Shown one piece after another: positions 1 through 13,659 of a stretch of DNA of 64,000 bases (the first letter of the stretch is position 1; every line of letters begins with the position of its first letter). The notes below the pieces were generated by a model. The model was not told the DNA's origin, searched no databases, and was given only the letters and a program-made list of their open reading frames with translations. Made by a program: the position numbers and the translations under genes. Source of the DNA: Temnothorax longispinosus. Its lineage: Eukaryota > Arthropoda > Insecta > Hymenoptera > Formicidae. Location of the stretch: NCBI RefSeq assembly GCF_030848805.1, contig NC_092362.1, positions 4,960,001 to 5,024,000 on the forward strand. Reading direction: 5' to 3'.

Positions 1-3000
1 AAATTTCAATCGATTTTTAAATTATTACTATTTAAAAAGAATAATAGGGCGAAAGGATAAGATTCTTATTTGCGAAATTTAATAAATAATTAATAATATT
101 AATCGATATCAAATTGAGCTCTGTTGTTGAGAAGAAATATAATATATCTATGTATAACTAATATATCCATTCGTATTCCAGATTATATTATCGAGTGTCG
201 AAAACATAAAGATAAAATTTTTTATAATAAAATTAATAATATTAATTATACTGTCTAAAGTTTAAAACCTTTTGTCTCTTATTAGCTAAATTTTGTCTCT
301 TATTAAGTTTAAATTGGAAAAATATACAGACAACACAATATCATCACGTACTATAACTTCGATCCAATAACTTATTTGAGGCGCACGTTCAAAATAGCTC
401 GATCGTCGCGTCGTTCATTAATCGGCGCTGATTTAATCGCCGTGCTGTCAAATCTGAAAGGACGTCTAATGCATCGGGTCAACGTGCAGCCAAGTTGACG
501 AAACGAGATTCGGCAGCGCGTATCTGCACCGTGCTCGTGACAGGAGACGGGAAAACAGACTTTCCGTCTGATCCCGCCGGCTTTGCCGCGGTTACAGGGC
601 AAAGTTAAGCTCGTTAGTTTCAGCTTTGCGTTTCTTTCACACCATTCCGATAACATTGGCCCCGTCCCGCTTTTGTTACACACAACCGCGGCCGCGCGTA
701 CCTTATATGTGTACGTGTGTTTAAGCGCATAAAGAAAGCATGCAAAATGGCAAAAGCCGGTACATCCTGCGAAGGTATGACACGGCGGTGGCGGCCCGTT
801 TGTATGAAGGATATAGCGATAGAACACAGGCGTAACCCCGAGAGGCAAACGTTTCAAACGTACCCTGATTTAGAACTTTGATCTCGCTGAGCTGGTAGAC
901 GACTGTAACGTTGGTTTTGTCCGCGTTACACGGAAAGAGAATTGTAACTTTCATCAGTCTGGTGTCAAATCCTATTCGGTCCAGATAAATGGAATGGATC
1001 AATTTATTTGCATATTCCGCTTTCATCATATAAGAAGACTACTGTTCTTCTCTCTACAAAGGATTATACTTTAATAGAATCAAAACGTTATAGCCCGCGA
1101 GAAAAACGAGTTGTTATATTAATTGTCAGAGCTCGATGATATTCGTTTTACAAACGTCACAGATCTTTTTTCTGCAAACTCATTTAACGAACGTACAGAA
1201 TTTTTTATTATTTGGATGCACGGAAAAGTGAGAGATAAAAAACGCCTTGAAAATATAACATTGTTTTACCGCATTGTTAGAAGTAAACGCTGCACATGTT
1301 TTCAATTGTCTAAAAAATTCGTTCTGCGGATTACTATGGGTTACGTGTAGAACAAGTTGAGATTAAACGCAATGTCGGATACAGTTTACCAATTTTTCAT
1401 TCAACAATTTATTCGATTTGCCGGGTACGAAATAAAATAAAAGTCTAGCATAACGGATCGACTGTTGCAAACTAACGCGATATTTTATTTTCACGATATA
1501 AAGCACATAGCTCCAAAATTGGATACATGCAGCAAATTGTATATACGAACTTAAAAATTACAGTTCCCATTCCTAGCTGTACCAAGAATACGATGAGAAA
1601 TTCTCTGCAGATATTGTAATTCTTTTTCCATACCTTTTTTTTATTCCAAAACTGTCGACTAAATATAATTGTATAGAAAAATTCTACCTGCTCTTTCCTT
1701 TTTGCAGTTTTATGGGAGCAATATTAAACAGGGAATAATCCGCCTTTTCAAATTATAATTTCTGTAATTGGTTTTTTATAACTATTAGCTGCATTTATTC
1801 TTATCGCTTTTCTAGTTTCATATTTATCTGTTAAAAATCTGAATCTCTTAAACCGACTTTTCCTATATTATTATGTCAGAAGTTTTGGTATAGTATGAAG
1901 TATATATAGATATTCTAAATATGTGAAATATATATGTGTGCACACAAAATGTTTGACAAGATGTGCCTGAGTCATTTCGTATAAACTCGCGGAATCCGAC
2001 AGCGGCGAATAAAAGTATCTCCTGAAGTAACTCGATGTTTAGGGAATCGGATTCGGATCGCAGACGCGTAGGAATATTTTCCAGTTTCCGCTTGCGCGGT
2101 GGGGTGAGCCGCAGAAATAGATTAAATCCGTATACACAGTTTCCCTATATTCTGCGAAGTAATTCGAGAGGCGTATTCGAAAGTTCAAGCGTCTGAAAGT
2201 TCCTCAGCGACCTGTAAGTACGCTTAAACTTTTCACAGCATAATATTTCTTTTTAAACCGGGAAAAGCGTGTATCAAGAGAGAATGGGAACACAGGAAGA
2301 AAATATTAAAAATACCACCCTTACTTGTGAAAGATGCAAACGTTTAAAATATTTTAACTCACAGCCGAGAGATATATATATTCGTCGTTTGTCTTTAGGA
2401 ATCCGAATAATCAATCGATTAAGTATGTTATTATATTTCAGTTATTTCTTTTCCGTCAAAAACCAGATGCTTGTCAGAAAAGACGCGTTTTTCGATCGAA
2501 ATTTGCCACTTATTTACCCTTGGTGTTACATTACTTTTAGCTTCGGCACGAGGAACTTATTTCTGGGGAAAAAATTGAACGGCATGGAACTGACGTCGCT
2601 TTACATAGTTAAACACTTAAATGACGTTGCCCGCTGCCTTTCCTAGGATCGATGCGTCAAAATGCGAGACTGTACCGCCCGTCGCGTCATCGCCAGACAA
2701 TTCGCGACAAACTTTTTTACGGTCCGTCCTGTCAACGCGATTAGCTGATAACGCGTACAAGTGCCAGAATGGCGGCGTCGGCGGGGGGGAAAAAAAGGTT
2801 CTCGATTTTCCAGCATGACGTTTTCACGCTCGCGCACTTTCGCGACGGGTCATCTCGCCGATGTTATTCGAAAGGCCGGACGGGAGGATTTTTCGTGACG
2901 CGCTCGTGGAGTATTTTAAAGTGGATCCGGTAGAATGTTTTGCATCCCCGCGTGGCAAACGGCAGGTTTTACAACTGTTTCCAGCATCGAGAGCTTGCGG

Positions 3001-6000
3001 CGCGGTGGACAGCGGGGAACGGGGGGGACGGGGGAGATAAAGGGGATAACAGGAGGAAGCGTGGGCTGTGTTCGTGTCGTTGTCGCGCGGTTTTACGAGT
3101 GCTATGACCGGCGCGCCTAGAAATCGTTTGCGAATGAAAGTTTTTTTGCGAATTTCGTTCAATCTGTGGACCGGTATAGGACTTACACGCGCGCGTACTA
3201 ACTCCGAGCTGCTGTCGAAAAACATGAAACCAGGAACGAAAATCCGCTTCCACGAATATTGGTCGGAAAAAAGCTGATTCGCGCGATCGGAATTAATTGT
3301 CGATTAACGAACAGTAATTTCGATAAAAAAAAGTGGTTTCTTTACTGGAAGGGAAGTGTTTTCCTTCCAATAAAGGAAATACTCTAGCGTGTCGTTCATG
3401 AAAAGATTTACAAAAAATATACTTGGCGAAAGACGCATCTCTCTTGATTACCGTTTTTCGTTTCTCTGTTAATATATGCGAAACTGGTGGCCGAATCGCC
3501 CGAGTATTCCGGCAACGTTGTATCTGTTAAATCTGACACGATACGTGACGAGCGCGGGCCAATCGATTATACCGCCGTTTGATAAGTCATCCCCGCGCAA
3601 ACAAGGAGCTTCACGTCAACTCTGTGAACTCAAAGACGTCGAGATCGATCAATGGCGCGCGAGGACGTTGAGAGTAATATCGAGTTGTTTGTTGTCGGTC
3701 AACATCAATTAAGCTGTCGACCGTGCTTTAAGCTTTGCAGCTCGTGGACGAATGGCGGGAGTGATCGACCTCTCGCGATCTAAGCGTTCCTCTATCGACA
3801 GGTAATTGACGTATCTCTTCGAAATTGTTGCGAGTAATACGATCGCCCGCGCCGGGCGCGCTTTCGCTTTCCCCTATCATGCAGATTTATACGGTATTAA
3901 AAGCTCAATTCTTCTCTCCGAGTCGTTGTTAGCTTATCCCGCGGTCGTTTACATTCTCTCTTTTTCTCTTAAGAGAAGCCATATATCTCATGCTCTTTAA
4001 TAATATTTCATCCACCATCGAATTCCGACCGATCCGACCGCTCGGATTACGGACTTAGGGGGTGGAAACAACCTCTCTTGTTTTACCACCTGACGCAATT
4101 GCCAATCGAGCTGAGCCATGGCTTAAGTCGAAGATTATCACGTGATGTACCATATGCGTGCCTCTGGTTACCCGACATGCATGGTTACCGGATGTGCATC
4201 CTGATGCTATTCTCATCAATATCGTGCCGCCCATAACTGATTCCTTGTATATAACCCGAAAATTTCTATTATTTGACGGAATATTATGTTTTGTTTTATA
4301 CGTCTCGATATTTCCATAAAATATGTGTTCAGCTTTTTCAAGATGATGAAATATAATATTTAAAAAAATTAGAAAAAAATATCTTTACACTTTTTATTCC
4401 GGTAAGTATTGGTCAATTAAAAATATCTATATTTTACATTTAAATTATTTTAACACATAATAGATTTTATATACTTCTTGAAAATTTTCCGTGTCTTTAT
4501 TTATTACATATTTAAAATTAAAATTTTAATTTGTTAATCATTTTTCGAAAGAAAAATTGTAAAAATTAATCTTTGGCAGTTCACACGATATTAATGTTAT
4601 AGACAATGAAAGAATGTTTGATTACATTAAGAATCGATAAGATCTCAATATTTTAATAAACGTGGCACATGGATAATTGGAATTCGATCTTTTAAAACTT
4701 ACTATCCGATATCATTTCTCATAATTATTAAAATCTAAAATAATGTGATCAAGAAAATTATATATAAAACTAGAAAGAATTTAGATTTCCAATCAATGTT
4801 TGAAATAAAATTTCTTAACATAGAATTGTGCATATCTGTTCGACCTACATAGTACAATTTTAATCATCTGATTGCGATTGATATAGTACTGCATACTAAA
4901 AATAACGCAAAGTAGTGAAATAAACTAAGAACTCTCGACAGAATAATCCACAATAGTCGTAATCTTTTCGTAATTTTTCACAGCTCCTACGCTCTTATCC
5001 CTAATCTTCATTAATTCTTTGTAGCGACCGTCCCGGAAATAAATGGCCAAACTTGGACGGTCGAGTCTCCGTTTTCGTCGCGGTAAACCCCCCGGCGAGG
5101 GAAAGTATCGAGAAGAGAGGCAGCAAGCTAAGAAAGCTCGACGTTTCCGAGCGGAGCTGTGCTGCAAATTTCATTTCAAGGGAGCGCATCTTAAAGCCCG
5201 AAGCCTTAAAGGGGGTTGCTCCGTTCACTTTAATCGCGACCGTGTCCTTAATTGGCGAGCGTACCTACACAACGCGAGCGAGTAAAAACCCGCTGTTTGC
5301 GAAACCCCGAGGCGCGGGAATGGGGCGTTAAGCGCCGTATAATTCGCTCCTTAATGCCCGATTATCATGCATTATCTTGGCGCACGTGCGGCCGCACGAC
5401 GCGCGCAAAGCGGAATGAAATTATTATCGGAGCATCTTCCAGTTTTGTAGTCTGTTGTAGCGGATGACTCGGTTATGTTATCGGGTACTCTCGGTAAATA
5501 ACGCCGTGCCGCTACTATGCCAACCCAAATGTTTGCATCGAGGAAATTCGATTAAGCCGATGTTGCTGCTGTCCATCAAGGTCAACGACCGATTAAAATG
5601 AACCGGCGATAAGGCAGCGATGAAAGATTATTTCCATGTCTTGGTGGAGGGATTAGCGATTTTATTTAATTAATATGTAATGTGATAACGAAGTACGCGC
5701 GCGCGTTCTAATACGGGAAATGGATTGTTTCGCGCAACTTGTTACGGTAAAGAGTTAGAAACTCGCAAATTCCATATTATCGCATAATCCTACGGAACAC
5801 GTATCACCGCGACCTCGTTAACCATCCCGAGACCGCGAAATTCGATTAACATATTCGTTCCTAATGTATCCGTTTCAGTGTAAGTTCAAAGCCCATTTAC
5901 AACGACTGGCAACTTCAACATTGACGATGGTGATGCGACGAGCTAACTCCCTGCATGGTACATAACGTACTTCGTGAATCCGACAACATATACTTGTACA

Positions 6001-9000
6001 TGCACCGAGCATTCTATCTGCAGGGTAAACCTGATAATTGGCAGTTTAAGATTGAAAGATATAGTTTCTCTCCACATATCTTTCTCATTCTACGCTTATG
6101 CAATAAAAAGATGAGATTGCCGTAAAATAGACTGAGAAAGATATATTATTATATATTGAGAGAAATTATCTTGAACTATCAAGAAAAAGTTCGAAATGGA
6201 ACGAGGTTTAACTGACCATAAGAGTTATTCTTTGACGATGTATACATGTATCTATGTATGTATGTATGTATTTCGGTTCTTTTTATTTAAATTATTAAAA
6301 CTTAAACATTTCTTAACGAGGACGCATAAATATTGAAAATGTAGCAACATCAGAAGAGCAAAGAACATATAATAATGTCGATTGCTGCAACCTTTTAACA
6401 AAGAGATTAAAAATACATTCAGGCCATCGATTGTATCTGTTTAAATAACGGGGCAAAAACTTTACTACCGCAAAGCACCAATAAAGAAGGAATTAAATCG
6501 AAAGAGAATCTTTTGACACGCACCACGCGCTTTAAAGTTCGTTTGAGCAAACGCGATTGCTAACGCGGCGACAGTTATTGTGAGGGGCTTGCAAGCATTC
6601 GCTATTTTTTTCTTTCGCAGCCTGTCTTTTTATTTTGCCCGTGACTTGGGAGACGGGAGCTGTAATAATGGAAGCAACGCCGATCGAACAGCCGCATAGA
6701 TACACCGCAGGGGTGGTGCGGCGGGCGTTGTGCATTGGCGGCGGCATTGTACTGCGTTCGACGTTAACGATAATGTAATACGAGGTCCGGTGGTTCTGAA
6801 AAAAAATCACGGTATTTATGGATGAAAGTTTCGCTAGTGCTCTTCTACCGAGTTTAACTTGATGCATTAGCTGCAGTTAACACCACGCTCTCACCTCGTT
6901 CACCGCAGCTAATCTCTCTTTCTCTCTGCCTCTCTTCCACTTTAATTTATAATTAGGTCATTTATTATAGATGATGTTACAATGTATTAGCGTGTGGCAA
7001 TGATTTTTAACTCTATTTACATTCTTTTGTAGTAAAAAACATCTACATTTAAAATTTTAATTTTTTATTTGCTTGATCTTTACGATTTTCTTATTTTTTC
7101 TCTTGTTTGTTAGAAATTTTAACATGTCACACTTTTTATTTTTCTTTATAATATATAAAGTGTATGTTGAGAGCCTGTCAGAATTATGTGACGTTTGTCG
7201 TTTAAACTTTCATAATGCTTTTTGTCTTTCTTTCTCGCATTCTTGATCTTTTCGAAATTCATAAATATAATGTTATATGTAATCCCGGAATTATCTCTTG
7301 CGAATACATACCTAGAATGTCACTTGTTGGAAAAGACGAGTCATGATGTATGCATAAGTGATTTCGGTTTTCTTGTATTTTAGGAAGAGCGGTAAGGTCA
7401 AATCGAAAGATCTTTCTTATTCATACAGTCGTAGTGACAGCTTTTATTTCCGCGATGATCGATTTTCTATCAAACGGCGTTAAGATACGACCGTAATGCC
7501 AGGAATGCCGTCATAGAACGGTGGCGCGCGTAATATTCGTAATAAGACAGAAATAACGTCAATTACCGACGTATCCGTCGAATCTCCTTGCAGCCGTAGA
7601 CTTTTTGGAAAACATGGAGTTGCATTCTTTGCAGGATAAATTTTAAGTTTAGTTTATTTATGACATTGTTCAAAGTTAGAGAATTTAGGACGAGCTGTTA
7701 TTAAAAACTACTCATACTTTAATGTCGTCCCAGGCATAAATTTTCAACTAGTTAGAGTTTTTTTATCCATCTTTTTCATTATCGGCGATTTTTAAAGAAA
7801 CGGGATTGTGGGATTAATTATTCCAGCCAGGCATAATTTTCCCGGATTTCTTTATTCAAGCCGAATTTCGCATGGTTGACCGCAATCACTCATTTTGCCG
7901 CGATACCCTGACGGAAATAGCAATTATTTATCCGATAATGGTGCAATTAAAGTCCGAAGAAATGGGAGCCGTCTACTCATAAACTGGAAACTTAGTTGCT
8001 TTAATAACAAAGAGATTAGAATATTAAATGGCCTGTTATACAGATCGATCCATAAATACGTTCCTAGTAAAATTCTAGATAGGAAAACTCTTTAGATGTG
8101 GATAATATCGAGAATTATCTCTCAATAATAAGTAATTCAGAATGTACATGCTACAGTAAATAAAAAATATTATTTAAAAAAAGGAAGAAAACGGCAATAG
8201 GTTTCTTTTAATCTAAAATGTTTAAAAATTATATTATAATTTTTTATAATTATTTCTCTATATAATTTAATTTATATTACTTTTTACTTTTATAGCATTA
8301 ACACTAATTGCATGAATTGAATGAGAAATTGTATGTTAATTTTTTAACATATAACGTTTTAAATTAACTTGAGATTATAACTATCAGAAAGAGCTTTATG
8401 CAGAAAATTCATTTCTTATTTATCTTGTGAAAATACATTTTTTTTACATTCTTATAGACATAATCAGAACAATCTGTCTTGTATAAACCTCTTTATATCA
8501 TATACTAGCACAATCTCCATTTTATGCATTGTTATCAAACTGGTACGCTGGAAATCGCGAGCAACGTATCAGAATTTTTCATTCCGGCGCTCTTGCGAAT
8601 ACTCTTTCGCTCTATTCTCTCGGAAATTCCGCCGCGTAAGCGAAAGCTTCACCATGGACGGAGATCCCGGGATTCTCCTCGATGCCGCGAGGGTCAAAAA
8701 AATCTTTTATCAGTTATTTAACCAGAGAATATTAAAAACGAAAGATTTTTTTTGTTTTTTCTACAAACGCGAATGTCATATTTAGTCATCGAAGAAAATA
8801 ATAAAATAAGATACGACATTTCCTGATTTAGATTTGTAGCATCATCGATCAATTAAATGGATAATAAGTTTCAACCTGAAATATTTTTGATTTATAAATC
8901 AAAGTCAATAATTTATATATTAACACGAAAAAATATTCCATTTATAACAAGGAAATAGTTTTTGAATAATATTAATATTATAATATTGATAATTTATAAG

Positions 9001-9126
9001 CTTTTTAATTAAAACTGTTATATATGTACGTTAACAATTTAATACATGAGAAAATAATGAATTTTCATATATATTTGCGAATACATTATTATAATATCAA
9101 TTAGTCTAGACTATATAACTAAAGAC
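1..9126. other. AT-rich region without a supportable gene
   Basis: I read this stretch on both strands and found no convincing exon, RNA gene or transposon. The open frames are short (60-161 codons), often lack ATG, and overlap each other on both strands in the GC-richer patches near 370-1,030, 2,620-3,280 and 5,040-5,470. Such stacked frames are typical of CpG-rich non-coding DNA. These GC-richer patches could be regulatory islands, but nothing in the sequence proves it. Confidence 0.6.
6246..6271. repeat. ATGT tetranucleotide microsatellite
   Basis: The motif TATG/ATGT is repeated about six times without interruption. It is a short simple repeat in AT-rich non-coding DNA. Confidence 0.85.
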
Positions 9127-11431
9127 TCAGGAACTCCTGCTGCGTGGTTTCTCCTCTTTTCTCATTCCGCTTACGTCAAGAGCTCTTCTACCTAACTCTT
9201 TTGTTATTACATGGCAAATGTTGTTGTTCGTTTCAAGTAAGCGACGGAGAGATGAGGGATGACAGATATACAGAACGTTCCATAACTCGCGAATCTTTAT
9301 TTTAATCAATTAAATGAAGAAAACTTGCTTGAATAAAGTCATTTATATAATTAAATGAAGTTTTATATACATAGTTTATTCAAGAAAAAAACTAATTTAA
9401 AAATAAATGAATAAAAATTGCTAGATAAAAATTAGATATATACAATTTAATTATATTACACATATACAATTTTGTACAATTGACAATTTTCGCGACAGAA
9501 TCGTTTTGTAATAATTCTGAACGTTATGTTATTACCAGTTTTACACAAATCAATTTAAATTACTTAAAATTATAAAAAAAATTATTTTTTATTCATTATT
9601 GAATCATACCCTCCCGCTTTCCTCCTACCTATTCGTATGCTTACTTATTACTTAAGTTTCTTACAATTATAATATTAATGAAGTTTATTTTTATTGTCGA
9701 AAATTACACCCCCATATCCCTACCTACCCGTACTTATTCGTGTCTCTTATACCTACCCGATTTTTATCCTAATTTTTAACCGTATTCCTACCTACCCGTA
9801 TCTCTATCTAGTATACCTAAAGTTATGACCGCGATTACCCAAAATTAGACAAGCGCGCGTAAATTTTAAATCGGGATTTAAATCGGTTTTAAATCGGGAC
9901 CATTTAAAAGTTTTATTAAGAGTTTTATTTACGCGAAATATAAATTTAATACGAGACGACTTTCCGTCTCGAGATTACGTATTGCACGTATACAGATAAC
10001 CTTACAGGCTTACCTTTATCTGTATTTTTTATTACTTTGATTGGTGTGGTGTGGTACACTAACCTACCTTGATCCTCTTCATCTTCATTCTTCTGGCCAG
10101 AGTACACTCACCTTTTGTAACACCTGGCCGTATTCTGGCTTCAGTAGCCAGATCGGCAGCAAGGAGAAATACTCCTGCTGCTGCCGGCAATAAGCGTAAG
10201 ATTTTACGCTTTTTTAAGATGCGCGAGACACGAACGCGTCGCGAAGAGGCCATCACATTAACTAAATCAATTAAGTACGAAGTTAACAATTAATAATAAC
10301 AATAACAATTTTGTTAACATATGAATTAATTTCGCATTTATTCTTTAAATACACGCGTTTATTCGTATATTAAAATATTCAAGAATTAAAACACATATTG
10401 AAATAGAAAACAAATCTGAATTTGCAAAAGATCTCTATGTCGACAGCGTTTTGATTCGGAGACATTTGATCACGATTATGAAATTTATATTAAATAAACT
10501 TTCAAATATGTATATATAAACTTTATAAAATAATACAATAAAATTTTAATTTGAAAATAAATGAATGAAAATTGCTAGACGCGCTATTCGATAGAATCTA
10601 AGGCCCATATCCGTATTTTCAACGATTCGAACGGTTTGTTGCTGAATCTCATCTCAAAAGCATGCAGAGATTCTCATTCAGATGAATGACGTAAGATCCG
10701 AAATTTCCCACACAATTAGAATTGATATCATCTTTTTATATTTTGAAAATTATTAAAACTATTTTTAATATAATATATTAATTCAAAACTATTTTTAAGT
10801 GATATAAAACTAATTGGATGTAAAATAATTATCTAGGTTACTAACTAAAAAAAAATCTTCTATTTTATAACAATAAATATATGGATGTATTAGATCTTAC
10901 GTCATATTACTACTTTAACTGGATAAAATCCAGTTATCACGTTATCAGTTATCTCAATTGATATGTTAATTAATCACTCACCAATCCCAATGCGCAACAG
11001 CGGAATTATATCTGCCACGTAGCTACGTTGATTCTGTAACAAATAAATATAAAATTCATATTAAAACAGTGTTAAAAAAACTCAATGTTTTAAAACATAG
11101 ATAATTCATATAGCATCAAACGTTTTATTCATTATTTAAAATTGGATATTTATTTAAATAATTACACATTTTCCGAAAATAATATTTACAAGAATCAATT
11201 TTTATAAAATACTAAATTACTCCTTTTCTTCCAACTATTATTTCTAAATCATGATAAAATAAAAAGCTCAAGAATAAACAAAAAAAATTACTCTTGCACA
11301 AAATAAAAATTAATATTTACCGCAAAGTTGTTCCGCTGGCGCCCGATGCCTCTCCCAGGCCTCCTCCTCCTCTCAGGCTGTCCTCTCGGGTTGTTAGCTC
11401 CCTCGATGCTCGAACACAACTCCACCGGCAT
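9127..11431 (-). CDS. Hypothetical multi-exon gene, function unknown
   Basis: Four candidate exons on the minus strand can be read as one frame. Exon 1 runs 11,431 to 11,321: ATG then 37 codons, ending at a GCG|GTAAAT donor, with an arginine-rich stretch (PERRRRPGRG). Exon 2 runs 11,033 to 10,982 after a GTTACAG acceptor and reads RSYVADIIPLLRI, ending at a GTGAGT donor in phase 1. Exon 3 starts at 10,261 (GATTTAG acceptor), continues in the matching phase, is basic (RILKKRKILR) then alanine-rich, and can end at 10,112 (AAG|GTGAGT) or at 10,068 (AAG|GTAGGT). The second end is in phase with a possible last exon 9,294-9,127 that ends in TGA. Exons 1-2 are the best supported because three other copies in the window keep the same splice sites. 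Exon 4 is weak because its acceptor has little pyrimidine. I do not recognise the protein. It may be a transposon-encoded or lineage-specific gene. Confidence 0.35.
9598..9830. repeat. Degenerate CCTACC-type repeat tract
   Basis: Copies of CTACCTACCCG and CTACCCG recur at irregular spacing (GGGTAGGTA on the minus strand). A similar tract occurs at 48,590-48,660, also downstream of a minus-strand copy of the two-exon module, so it may belong to the same repeated element. Confidence 0.5.
10982..11431 (-). repeat. Two-exon spliced module, copy A
   Basis: Exon 1 ends at 11,321 (TTTGCG|GTAAAT). The intron is 11,320-11,034 (287 bp). Exon 2 is 11,033-10,982 (52 bp) between GTTACAG and GTGAGT. The same two blocks with equivalent junctions recur at 49,864-50,361 (minus), 55,796-56,299 (plus) and 57,491-57,938 (plus). 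In this copy exon 1 and exon 2 are open from an ATG and join in phase. The other copies carry in-frame stops or a frameshift, so this one is the best candidate for an intact member. Confidence 0.6.
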
Positions 11432-11528
11432 CACACGTATACGCGGATAACTATAATCGCGCGATATTTAATACGTCACTCCCGAAAACGTTACGTAACG
11501 ACCGAGTTTGTTCGTGGAAAAATCGCCC

Positions 11529-12296
11529 GCGATAACCGCGTTATCTCGACGCGTTCAGAGCCGGACAACTGACTCGATTTGCCCGATTAAGGACTTAACC
11601 CTGCGTGGCCAGTTGAATAGTGTTCGACAGAGAGAAGAGAGATCCTCGAAAAGTGGAAAGCGAGCTGTCTACAATGAAGATCATCTCCCCTCGCCACCGA
11701 CACGTCATGGTAGCACCCTTCCACGCACAGTGAAGTCAAATGATCTGGGCAGTTCTTGTTATGCGATCCTGGCACCTTTCCGCACAGGACCACGCACGAG
11801 ACAGCCGTCACGTCTGAGAACGTGGAAATTGACGCAGTTATATGCTAATTATTAAAAACCGATATTTTACGCGACGATCCCGAAACGCGAATTAACGCCC
11901 GATTATTTCCGCGATAACCGCGTTATCTCGACGCGTTCAGAGCCGGACAACTGACTCGATTTGCCCGATTAAGGGCTTAACCCCGCGTGGCCAGTTGAAT
12001 AGTGTTCGACAGAGAGAAGAGAGATCCTCGAAAAGTAGAAAGCGAGCTGTCTACAATGAGGATCATCTCCCCTCGCCACCGACACGTCATGGTAGCACCC
12101 TTCCACGCACAGTGAAGTCAAATGATCTGGGCAGTTCTTGTTATGCGATCCCGGCACCTTTCCGCTCAAGGACCACGCACGAGACAGCCGTCACGTCTGA
12201 GAACGTGGAAATTGACGCAGTTATATGCTAATTATTAAAAAAGAACGATATTTTACGCGACGATCCCGAAACGTGAATTAACGTTCGATTATTTCC
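11529..12296. repeat. Tandem duplication, period 382 bp
   Basis: Two head-to-tail copies, 11,529-11,910 and 11,911-12,296, differ at only a handful of positions. Both begin GCGATAACCGCGTTATCTCG and end GATTATTTCC. The unit is richer in GC and CpG than its flanks and lies about 100 bp upstream of the ATG of the minus-strand gene candidate, so it may include a duplicated promoter or 5' untranslated region. Small minus-strand frames inside (11,587-11,811 and 11,969-12,169) are the same frame in both copies and are not otherwise supported. Confidence 0.9.
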
Positions 12297-13448
12297 GGCG
12301 GACTCGGACGGCAGAGAAACGACGGAATTCCGAATAATCCGACGACTTTGAACGACACTCGCGAAAATGGAACGCAACGAACCGTTTATACAATCGGCGA
12401 CGATTGGATTTAGTTTCTCCGTTGTTCGGTAAAAGCGGAATAGCCTGTAAAAGATAAGATTACGTACGTTTAGGTCGGTACACTTGATTGAGATATATAG
12501 GAATACAAGTTTGCGAGAATAGAAATATACGAGAATAATATATACATAATTAAAAGGAATGTACATAGAAATATATATGGAAATAATTTTCTTTAGTATA
12601 TGTGTGCCATAAAATTATTCTTAAAAAACAAATTGAAAAAACAAATTAGGGTAGAATATTACATGTTTTGATTACATAATTTTAAGTGATTATTAACAAA
12701 TTTTAAAATTTGTTTAAAACTATTCCTGAAGGAACTATTTTTTTCAGAAGCTCATATTAGTGAGTACGGGAGTTAATTTTTTCGAGATACCTAAGCCAAT
12801 GTCTAAAAATTCTCTCATATCACACTGATTAATTTTATAACTCGATTTTTGAATCGAAGAAATAGCATGGGCGTTGTCGCCAACTTATGCCGAAATTATT
12901 GCTTTCGGAAATCCGAGTTTAATACATTAATTCTGGTTCTGCAATAGGGACCATTAATTTTTAAAGAGGCGGTAAGAATGACCCATGTACGTACAAAGAT
13001 CGTTACGATTCATCGCCCAGCTGTCGCTTCCAAAAACGGAAATAACATGGTATTTATTAAATATTGCACAACATAATTCAGCATTTAACAAATATCTAAT
13101 AACATAGACGCAGAGAAAGTTAGCGCAGGTTAGAAAATTATCCTTTAAATAATTTACTACCGTCGAACCAATTTATCAATATGTATGTGTAAGCGTATGT
13201 TTTCTTATTTATACTTTTAGCCCAACATATTCTAGTGGGCTGGAAATATAGATAAGTAAAGATAAATAGTTTCATAGATATCAGAAAAAATTATGGAAAC
13301 AGTTAAATACTTACCTATACTTGTATTTAAATAAATTCTAACATAAAATTTAAAATTTAGAGACTATAAATTTACTAATACGTTTCGTAATATTGTTTTA
13401 CGTATTTTTAATATTGCGGTTTTGAAGTATAAAATTCACAATCTAGGA
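12297..13448. other. AT-rich spacer, nothing recognised
   Basis: No splice-bounded frame, repeat or RNA gene could be supported here. The minus-strand frame at 12,228-12,566 partly overlaps the end of the tandem duplication and looks like chance. Confidence 0.6.
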
Positions 13449-13659
13449 TAGACCGAGGCGAATCGGATCACAGGGCGAATCGGATCAAAGTAAGAGTTGA
13501 GATCATATTTGTTACATTCATCAATATATCTAACCATGTAGAATACAAATAATTATTATTTGTATTTTACATAGTTAGATATATTAATGAATGTAACAAA
13601 TACAATCTCAATTCTTACTTTGATCCGATTCGCCCTATGATTCGATTCGCCTCGGTCTA
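13449..13659. mobile_element. Loopless foldback element (MITE-like)
   Basis: The two halves are reverse complements over about 105 bp each with only a few mismatches. They meet at the centre with almost no loop (AATACAAATAAT then its complement). The ends carry TAGACCGAGGCGAATC and its complement, and GCGAATCGGATCA appears twice within each arm. No coding capacity is visible, and target duplication is unclear. It is best read as a non-autonomous foldback transposon. Confidence 0.75.
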
